A stretch of 28,392 nucleotides of DNA, from contig JBJXFI010000237.1 of the NCBI GenBank assembly GCA_046154695.1, positions 1-28,392 on the forward strand, given 5' to 3'. Below the pieces are notes generated by a model, which did no database searches, was not told where the DNA came from, and saw only the letters and a list, made by a program, of their open reading frames with translations. Origin of the DNA: DALYLB01 sp046154695 (GTDB lineage Bacteria; Acidobacteriota; Blastocatellia; RBC074). This document shows, one piece after another, positions 10,561 through 20,083 of this stretch; position 1 is the stretch's first letter; every line of letters starts with the position of its first letter. Made by a program: the position numbers and the translations under genes.

Positions 10561-12150
10561 ATGACGACGAATGCAAATGAGCGCAAGGAGCGTTTTACCA
10601 CCTCCTCGGGGATCGAATTGAAGGCGCATTACACGGACCGGGACGCGGGCGCGGAGGAACTCGGCGCGCCGGGCGAATATCCATATACGCGGGGCGTCTA
10701 TCCGACGATGTATCGCGGCCGGCTGTGGACGATGCGGCAATATGCCGGTTTCGCCACGGCGGAGGAGTCGAACCGCCGCTATAAGTATCTGCTCGAGCAG
10801 GGAACGACGGGCCTGTCGGTCGCGTTCGACCTGCCGACGCAAATCGGCTATGACAGCGACCATCGGCTGGCCGAGGGCGAGGTCGGGCGCGTGGGCGTTC
10901 CGATCTGCTCGCTCGCCGACATGGAGACGCTCTTCGACGGCATCCCGCTCGGCAAGGTCTCGACCTCGATGACGATCAACGCCACGGCCTCGATCCTGCT
11001 CGCCCTCTACATCGCCGTCGCGAAGAAGCAGGGTGTCGCGCCGGCCGGTCTCAACGGGACGATTCAGAACGATATTCTGAAGGAGTACATCGCGCGCGGA
11101 ACCTATATCTATCCGCCCCGCGCCTCGCTGCGGATCATCACGGACATCTTCGCGTGGTGCGCGAGGGAGGTCCCGAACTGGAACACGATCTCGATCTCGG
11201 GATATCACATTCGCGAAGCGGGTTCGACCGCCGTGCAGGAGGTCGCCTTCACGCTGGCCGACGGCATCGCCTATGTGCGGGCGGCGATCGACGCGGGAAT
11301 GGAGGTGGACGAGTTCGCGCCGCGTCTGGCCTTCTTCTTCAACGGACACAACCATTTTCTGGAGGAGGTCGCAAAATACCGGGCGGCGCGGCGGCTCTGG
11401 GCGCGGACGATGCGCGACCGGTTCGGGGCCCGGGATCCGAAATCGATGATGCTGCGGTTCCACACGCAGACGGCGGGCTCGACCCTGACCGCGCAGCAGC
11501 CTGAGGTGAACATCGTACGCACGACGATCCAGGCCCTCGCCGCCGTTCTCGGCGGGACGCAGTCGCTTCACACAAACGCCATGGACGAAGCGCTCGGCCT
11601 GCCGACGGAGGATGCCGCCCGCATCGCGCTTCGCACCCAGCAGGTGATCGCCTGCGAATCGGGCGTCGCCGACACGGCCGACCCTTTCGCCGGCTCGTAT
11701 GCGATCGAATATCTCACCGGCGAGGTCGAGCGCCGCGCCGAGGAGTACATCGACAAGATCGATGCGATGGGCGGCATGCTCGCCGCCATCGAGGCGGGCT
11801 ATGTCCAGCGCGAGATCGAACGCGCCGCATATGATTATCAGAAAGCCGTCGAGGCCCGGCAGGAGATCGTTGTCGGAGTCAATCGCTTTCAGATCACCGA
11901 GGCTTCCTCGATTCCGACGCTCAGGATCGATCCGGGCTATGAGCAGGCCCAGATCGAGCGCGTGCGCGGCGTGCGCGCCGCCCGGAACGCCCCAGCGGCG
12001 CTCTCGGCGCTCGATCAGGTCGAACGGGCCGCCCGCTCGGGCGAAAACCTCATGCCCCGGATCATCGCCGCCGTCGAAGCCTATGCGACCCTCGGCGAGA
12101 TCGCCGATCGCATGCGGGCCGTCTTCGGCGAATACACGGACGCCATATAG
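10561..12150 (+). CDS. Methylmalonyl-CoA mutase, large (catalytic) subunit, N-terminal-domain type
   Basis: The B12-dependent mutase interconverts (R)-methylmalonyl-CoA and succinyl-CoA, linking propionate or odd-chain and branched-chain breakdown to the TCA cycle. The 529-residue product is only the substrate-binding barrel domain; the cobalamin-binding domain (DxHxxG) is absent and must come from a separate small subunit not in this window. The start at 10561 gives the family N-terminus. Key residues: Y61 (TMRQYAGF), R179 (EYIARGTYIYPP) and H216 (SISGYH). By spacing these match P. shermanii Tyr89, Arg207 and His244. Tyr and Arg are the pair replaced by Phe and Gln in isobutyryl-CoA mutase, so a dicarboxyl substrate such as methylmalonyl-CoA is favoured. 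Ethylmalonyl-CoA mutase-type activity is an alternative. Confidence 0.93.
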   Translation: MTTNANERKERFTTSSGIELKAHYTDRDAGAEELGAPGEYPYTRGVYPTMYRGRLWTMRQYAGFATAEESNRRYKYLLEQGTTGLSVAFDLPTQIGYDSDHRLAEGEVGRVGVPICSLADMETLFDGIPLGKVSTSMTINATASILLALYIAVAKKQGVAPAGLNGTIQNDILKEYIARGTYIYPPRASLRIITDIFAWCAREVPNWNTISISGYHIREAGSTAVQEVAFTLADGIAYVRAAIDAGMEVDEFAPRLAFFFNGHNHFLEEVAKYRAARRLWARTMRDRFGARDPKSMMLRFHTQTAGSTLTAQQPEVNIVRTTIQALAAVLGGTQSLHTNAMDEALGLPTEDAARIALRTQQVIACESGVADTADPFAGSYAIEYLTGEVERRAEEYIDKIDAMGGMLAAIEAGYVQREIERAAYDYQKAVEARQEIVVGVNRFQITEASSIPTLRIDPGYEQAQIERVRGVRAARNAPAALSALDQVERAARSGENLMPRIIAAVEAYATLGEIADRMRAVFGEYTDAI

Positions 12151-12221
12151 CCCGGCCCTGCGGGGCATCGCTCATCCCGCCCGCTTTGTGGTAAGCTTGG
12201 GCTCTTGAATCAATTAAAATC

Positions 12222-12291
12222 GTTTGGAGTTCCGTCTTCAGGCGGTCTCCTGTCGGCGCGAGTCTGACCGCCTGAAGGCGGAACTCCAAAC
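12222..12291. repeat. Palindromic repeat, GGAGTTCCG family, long copy
   Basis: Arms 12222-12247 and 12266-12291 are reverse complements at 25 of 26 positions (the one mismatch is a G-U pair), with an 18-base loop. The arm contains GTTTGGAGTTCCG and CTTCAGGCGG. It lies between the mutase stop and prfB start. The outer ends match the short copy at 8237-8267. Confidence 0.9.
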
Positions 12292-12312
12292 ATTTTCCGG
12301 GGAGTGGAGCAT

Positions 12313-13429
<1,117 letters not shown>

Positions 13430-13432
13430 GGC

Positions 13433-13678
13433 GGTGTTTTGAAATCGGGATTTGTATAGCCTGCGAAGCAGGCGACAGCACAAAGCCTGGGGCGTAAGCC
13501 CCAGGACCGCATCGAAAACGCTCACCAGCCCGTGAAACGGGCGGCAGAGCGTCCGCTGGCGCCCGTTTCACGGGCTTGAAAATCATTTTTACCGCACCTG
13601 GGGTTTCGGCTTCGCCTTCACCCCATGCTTTATGCTGCCACCCGCTTCGCGGGTTGAGGCAAAGAATTTTAAAACACC
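13433..13678. repeat. 246-bp composite multi-hairpin repeat between prfB and ftsK
   Basis: The element fills the gap from 4 bp after the prfB stop to 18 bp before the ftsK start. Its ends form an inverted repeat (GGTGTTTTGAAAT at 13433; ATTTTAAAACACC at 13666; 12 of 13). Inside are small perfect hairpins: GCCTGC/GCAGGC (13459-13473), CCTGGGGC/GCCCCAGG (13486-13505), GCCCGT/ACGGGC twice (13528-13542 and 13561-13575), and, reading back from the right, CCCGC/GCGGG (about 13641-13653). The right part read on the minus strand has the order hairpin - GGCAGCATAAAGC - GGGG hairpin. This mirrors the left part hairpin - GACAGCACAAAGC - GGGG hairpin. No coding potential is seen. Confidence 0.85.
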
Positions 13679-13696
13679 CTAAGATCGTGGAAACGT

Positions 13697-16324
<2,628 letters not shown>

Positions 16325-16736
16325 ACCGGTCTGTGCCGGCGCGCCCGGAATCAACCCCGGAAAGCGCGCGGCGCACGGGGAAAACATACGGAAAATCGGG
16401 GCCCATGATCCACTCCCGGGATCCCCCTGCCTCCCGTCTTGCTCCCCTCCATCGGCGCATTTGAAACCCGATCATAGTTTCATCTGTGGAAATCAAGAGA
16501 AAAATATTCAATAAATCAAGGGTTTCTTGTTTCAAGTATGGTATCTGTTGTACGTAAAGGTTTTATGTGGCTGTCGAAAAAATGTGCAATCTGCTATAAG
16601 TCACCATTTTAGAGAGACTTAACCCGCGGATTTCAGGCTTTTCCACAGAGTTATCCACAGGAATTGTGGAAAACTCGCACAGGCGCGGAAGGGCCCGAAG
16701 GGGGCGATTGAGCCTGCAACCGTGCCAGGATCGAAG
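16325..16736. other. 412-bp gap with AT-rich island and DnaA-box cluster
   Basis: After the ftsK stop comes about 130 bp of GC-rich sequence, then an AT-rich island (about 16490-16620) that stands out from the surroundings. It is followed by three DnaA boxes in 35 bp: TTTTCCACA (16639-16647, +), the perfect consensus TTATCCACA (16651-16659, +) and TTTTCCACA on the minus strand (16665-16673). A fourth weaker box, ATTTCCACA on the minus strand, lies at 16485-16493 on the other side of the island. AT-rich DNA beside clustered boxes is the standard layout of oriC, or of a DnaA-controlled promoter. dnaA, dnaN and other usual origin neighbours are not in the window. Confidence 0.6.
16572..16600 (+). 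promoter_or_regulatory. Candidate extended -10 promoter upstream of the HPS-like gene
   Basis: TGCTATAAG (16592-16600) is an extended -10 box. The -35 region (TGTCGA, 16572-16577) is poor at 17-base spacing. It would place the DnaA boxes in the leader of the HPS-like gene. Confidence 0.4.
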
Positions 16737-17375
16737 ATGAAATTACAGTTGGCCTTGGACACGCCGGATTTGACGCATGAGCTCGAGCTTGCCGGGAAAG
16801 TGGCGGCATATGTGGACCTGATTGAAGCAGGGACGCCGCTGTTGATCCGGGAGGGAATACGTGTTGTGCGGGAGCTGCGTCGTAGGCATCGAGGGCGGCC
16901 CATTGTGGCGGATATCAAGGTGATCGATGCGGGGGAGCCCATCGCGGAGCTTGCCTTCGCGGCCGGCGCCTCGGTCGTCACCGTTCTCGGGTCGGCCTCC
17001 GACAACCTGATCGAGCGGGTCGTGCGGTCGGCCAACCGGTATGATGGCCAGGTGATGGCCGACAGCCTCAGCGTCGCCGACATTCCGGAACGCGCCCGCC
17101 AGTTGCGCGCCCTCGGCGTCAACTCCATCTGTGTGAACCGCCGCGGATTCAAACGCGAAAAACTCAGCCGCGAAGAGCGGCTCAAGCATCTCGATGACCT
17201 CGTTCGAAGGATCGAGCTTCCCGTCTATCTTGCCGGCGGAATCGATATTCCGGAGCTGACCCTGCTTCGCGGCCTCCCGCTGGCCGGCGTCATCGTCGGC
17301 GCCGCGATCGCGGAGGCCGCCTCTCCCGTTGACGCCGCCAAAAAGATGCGCGCCATCCTCGACGCCGCGAAGTGA
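16737..17375 (+). CDS. 3-hexulose-6-phosphate synthase-like protein (OMP decarboxylase superfamily)
   Basis: Family members fix formaldehyde onto ribulose-5-phosphate (HPS, RuMP pathway) or run the reverse reaction to make ribulose-5-phosphate; close relatives decarboxylate 3-keto-L-gulonate-6-phosphate. The 212-residue product has the superfamily motifs LALDT (D8), EAGTPLL, and the catalytic DxKxxD as ADIKVIDAG (D59, K61, D64). VVTVLG follows, which is HPS-like rather than the KGPDC form, and a phosphate-binding end AGGIDI and GVIVGAAIAEA. The ATG at 16737 is chosen because homology begins MKLQLALD and AGGA lies upstream; a GTG at 16722 is an alternative. No 6-phospho-3-hexuloisomerase (hxlB) is adjacent, so the RuMP role is not secured. 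Confidence 0.87.
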   Translation: MKLQLALDTPDLTHELELAGKVAAYVDLIEAGTPLLIREGIRVVRELRRRHRGRPIVADIKVIDAGEPIAELAFAAGASVVTVLGSASDNLIERVVRSANRYDGQVMADSLSVADIPERARQLRALGVNSICVNRRGFKREKLSREERLKHLDDLVRRIELPVYLAGGIDIPELTLLRGLPLAGVIVGAAIAEAASPVDAAKKMRAILDAAK

Positions 17376-17425
17376 GACGAGAACATCGCGGAAGCAACAG
17401 AACAGTTCAGGCCCGTAGAAAGGAT

Positions 17426-17517
17426 CTCACGCGAAGACGCGACCCCGCGAAGGAAGAGACGCACCTCGGGTTACTTTCTCTTCTTTCGCGGATGCGCGCC
17501 GTCGCGTGAATTTTTTT
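17426..17517 (+). terminator. Long imperfect palindrome followed by T7
   Basis: Arms at about 17426-17459 and 17478-17510 form a long imperfect inverted repeat built of TCACGCGA / CGCG / CCGCGAA / GAAGAGA blocks. The right arm runs directly into seven T's (17511-17517). It lies 50 bp after the HPS-like stop and so has the form of a plus-strand intrinsic terminator, probably derived from a palindromic repeat. Confidence 0.65.
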
Positions 17518-17721
17518 CCGGAGCAGGAGCGATATTTTTCCTGCCGCCGGAATCCGCTGATTGGGCTTTCGCGCGATGTCGGAGCGCATCCTACGCGTGG
17601 TTATACGGGCATTGGCGGCAAGTCGTCCTTCGTGGACATCTGTCTTCAAAGGGAGTCGCGAATCGTGGACAGCGGGCGTGGGGATTTGGGCGGGAACCAG
17701 ACGGCAGGCAATCGGAGAGGG
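17518..17721. other. Unassigned intergenic stretch
   Basis: This continues the 346-bp gap after the HPS-like gene. It holds an imperfect hairpin (CAGGA/TCCTG core, about 17518-17550). No gene, RNA or regulatory site I can name was found in the rest. Confidence 0.5.
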
Positions 17722-17988
17722 CTAGAATTGCGTGACGGCTTCGAGTCTTCTTGTGCAAAGCTGGGGCTTCTGCTGATCTTCCCGGTTCGGAATCAAATCG
17801 CCGGTGAAGATCTCAATCCCGGCCTTGACCAGGCAAATCACCGGCAGCAGGTCCAGCGCAACTGCCACCATTCCAAAGAAATAGCCTTTGCGCTTCAACA
17901 TCTCCGGCGCGGCCGCCAGAACAAACACATACCCGATCAAGGGCATGACTTTCAAGATTCTCCAAAGAACATTTCCAACTCTCTGCAT
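17722..17988 (-). CDS. Small two-helix membrane protein of unknown function
   Basis: I do not recognise this 88-residue protein. It has two hydrophobic stretches, VMPLIGYVFVLAAAPEML and FFGMVAVALDLLPVICLVKA, joined by a short basic turn (KRKGY), and ends in a polar tail (PNREDQQKPQLCTRRLEAV). The start at 17988 is supported by a strong AAGGAG 7 bases upstream; an in-frame ATG at 18078 lacks this. It is likely an inner-membrane hairpin with both ends on the same side. It is alone on its strand between the HPS-like gene and the phosphate-uptake genes. Confidence 0.72.
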   Translation of the reverse strand: MQRVGNVLWRILKVMPLIGYVFVLAAAPEMLKRKGYFFGMVAVALDLLPVICLVKAGIEIFTGDLIPNREDQQKPQLCTRRLEAVTQF

Positions 17989-18191
17989 GTAATCACTCCT
18001 TCTACAATCTATAAATATCCGGTCTCTGTCGGGGCGATAACATTCGGACGCATTCTGTGACAGCAATTGCCATGCCACGAGTTGATTGTAGGAAGGAAGA
18101 AAGGAGGAAAGCGGGGATTGCGGGCGTTTACAGGGGCGTTGTGGCGCAGTGTTATGAAGATCTTAAATTTCACGGGGGAAGGCGTGTAAAT

Positions 18192-18220
18192 TTTCCAACG
18201 CATCGAGGAAAGAGTATACT
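18192..18220 (+). promoter_or_regulatory. Candidate promoter of the DUF47-pit operon
   Basis: TTTCCA (18192-18197) and TATACT (18215-18220) are 17 bases apart, about 65 bp before the DUF47 start. The -10 is strong and the -35 matches at 4 of 6. The rest of the 17989-18286 gap shows no gene I can support and no Pho box I could recognise. Confidence 0.65.
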
Positions 18221-18286
18221 TCCCGCCTTCCAAATCGGGAGATGAAGAATCCTTTCGTTGCTCAAGAAAAAAGGAGGAGAGCGATT

Positions 18287-18904
18287 ATGTTTCGCCTGCT
18301 GCCGAAAGAAGACAAGTATTTCGACCTCTTCAACACGCTCGCTGGTCACATCACGGAGTCCGCCAGGCTATTGCAGCGTCTGTTCACCGATTTCGAGAAT
18401 CGGGCGATATATGCCGACAAGATCAAGGAGATCGAGCACAGCGCCGACATCATCACGCACGACATCATCAAGAAGCTGAATCAGACCTTCATCACGCCGA
18501 TCGATCGGGAGGATATCCATGCGCTGGCCAGCGGGCTGGACGACATCGTGGACGCGATCGAATACACCTCACGGCGCGTCATCCTCTACCGCGTCGACCA
18601 GTCGACGGGGCATGCCCACCGGATGACGGATGTTCTCGTGCGAATCGTGTCGAAACTGGAGGAAGGCGTCAATGCGCTGGAGAAGAACGGCGAGGCGGTT
18701 CTGCAGGCATGCGGCGGAATCCACACCCTGGAGAACGAGGGAGACACCTATCATCACGAAGCCGTCGACGATCTCTTCTCGCATGAAACGAATGCCATCG
18801 TCATCATCAAGATGAAGGAGCTTTACGCGAAGATGGAGCGCACGATCGACAAGTGCGAAGACGTCTCGAACATCCTCGAATCGATCGTCCTCAAGAATGC
18901 TTGA
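18287..18904 (+). CDS. DUF47 (PhoU-like) Pit accessory protein
   Basis: DUF47 proteins are all-helical PhoU relatives that sit beside Pit phosphate transporters and are thought to modulate them. The 205-residue product begins MFRLLPKEDKYFDLF, then SARLLQRLFTDFENR and KEIEHSADIITHDIIKKLNQTFITPIDREDIHALASGLDDIVDAIE, which are the family hallmarks, with metal-binding-type acidic/histidine residues (E, H, D) in the EHSAD and DREDIH segments. A perfect AAGGAGG lies before the ATG at 18287; an upstream ATG at 18242 is less likely. The gene is 81 bp upstream of pit, in the usual order, and probably co-transcribed. Confidence 0.95.
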   Translation: MFRLLPKEDKYFDLFNTLAGHITESARLLQRLFTDFENRAIYADKIKEIEHSADIITHDIIKKLNQTFITPIDREDIHALASGLDDIVDAIEYTSRRVILYRVDQSTGHAHRMTDVLVRIVSKLEEGVNALEKNGEAVLQACGGIHTLENEGDTYHHEAVDDLFSHETNAIVIIKMKELYAKMERTIDKCEDVSNILESIVLKNA

Positions 18905-18985
18905 GGGCGTTCGGCATCTCATCACTCAACAGGCGGCGGAAAGCCGGGGCCGACGACACGAGCTCCCGGCTGGGAAAAGGTTCGT

Positions 18986-20005
18986 ATGAATGAGAATTTC
19001 GCCCTGGTGGCGGTAATCATCTCTCTCGCACTGATCTTTGATTACACGAACGGCTTTCATGACGCGGCCAATTCGATCGCGACCGTCGTCTCGACGCGCG
19101 TGCTCTCGCCGCTGAAGGCGGTGATGCTGGCGGCGTTCTTCAATTTCATCGCCGTCTTCATCTTCGAGACCAAGGTGGCCTCGACGGTGGGGAAGGGATT
19201 GATGCACATCGAGAAGATCGATCTCTGGGTGATCCTGGCGGGGTTGCTCGGCGCGATCATCTGGAATCTGATCACGTGGTATCTGGGATTGCCGACGAGT
19301 TCCTCGCATGCGCTGGTCGGGGCCTATGCGGGGGCGGCGATCGCGCGGTCCGGGTTCGACGTTCTGATCTGGGAGCTGCGGGATTGGCCCAAGGGATGGC
19401 CGGGGACGCTCTCGTTCATCGTTGTGGCGCCGATGCTTGGGATGTTTCTGGGGACCTCGTTGATGGTGGCTGTTTCCTGGATCTTTCGCAGGTATTCCCC
19501 CTCGCGGGTCGACAAGCTGTTTCGCGCCCTGCAGCTCTTCTCCGCGTCGCTCTTCAGCCTGGCGCACGGATCGAATGACGCCCAGAAGACGATGGGCATC
19601 ATGATGACAGCGCTGATCGCCGGGGGCTATCTGGCCAAGGGGGCGAACACGCCTCCGGAATGGGTCAAGTTCGCCGCCTATGTCGCCATCGGCCTGGGAA
19701 CGCTTTCGGGCGGATGGCGGATCATCAAGACCATGGGGACGAAGATCACCAAACTCAAGCCCGTGGGCGGGTTCTGCGCCGAGACCGGCGGCGGAATCGC
19801 CATCCTCCTTTCGACCGTTTATGGCGTCCCCGTCTCGACCACCCACACGATCACGGGCGCGATCGTCGGCGTCGGCTCGACCCATCGGCTCTCCGCGGTT
19901 CGCTGGGGCATCGCCGGCCGCATCGTCTGGGCCTGGGTCATTACCATCCCGCTTGCCGCCGGAATCTCGGCCCTGATCTATGGCGTCCTCACGCTCTTCC
20001 GATGA
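18986..20005 (+). CDS. pit: Low-affinity inorganic phosphate transporter, PiT family
   Basis: PiT proteins import phosphate (often as metal phosphate) with protons or sodium across the inner membrane. The 339-residue product has about ten hydrophobic segments and both family signature repeats: GFHDAANSIATVVSTR near the N-terminus and the inverted second copy GSNDAQKTMGIM in the second half. LPTSSSHALVGAYAGAAIA and VPVSTTHTITGAIVGVG are the paired substrate loops. The length is typical of short bacterial Pit. It is the second gene after the DUF47 partner and converges on the transglycosylase operon, 78 bp away. Confidence 0.96.
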   Translation: MNENFALVAVIISLALIFDYTNGFHDAANSIATVVSTRVLSPLKAVMLAAFFNFIAVFIFETKVASTVGKGLMHIEKIDLWVILAGLLGAIIWNLITWYLGLPTSSSHALVGAYAGAAIARSGFDVLIWELRDWPKGWPGTLSFIVVAPMLGMFLGTSLMVAVSWIFRRYSPSRVDKLFRALQLFSASLFSLAHGSNDAQKTMGIMMTALIAGGYLAKGANTPPEWVKFAAYVAIGLGTLSGGWRIIKTMGTKITKLKPVGGFCAETGGGIAILLSTVYGVPVSTTHTITGAIVGVGSTHRLSAVRWGIAGRIVWAWVITIPLAAGISALIYGVLTLFR

Positions 20006-20083
20006 GGGGACGCCCGCCGCGGACGGTTCTCTTCTCTCCACTCGACGCCCAAAGATCACGACCTCCATGCCGCCGCGCTGCCG

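Noticed and set aside
10522..12168. A 548-codon minus-strand open frame
   Set aside because: Antisense to the methylmalonyl-CoA mutase gene and of shadow-type composition.
18057..18245. A 62-codon plus-strand frame upstream of DUF47
   Set aside because: It overlaps the likely promoter of the DUF47 gene, is low in coding character and has no homologue I recognise.
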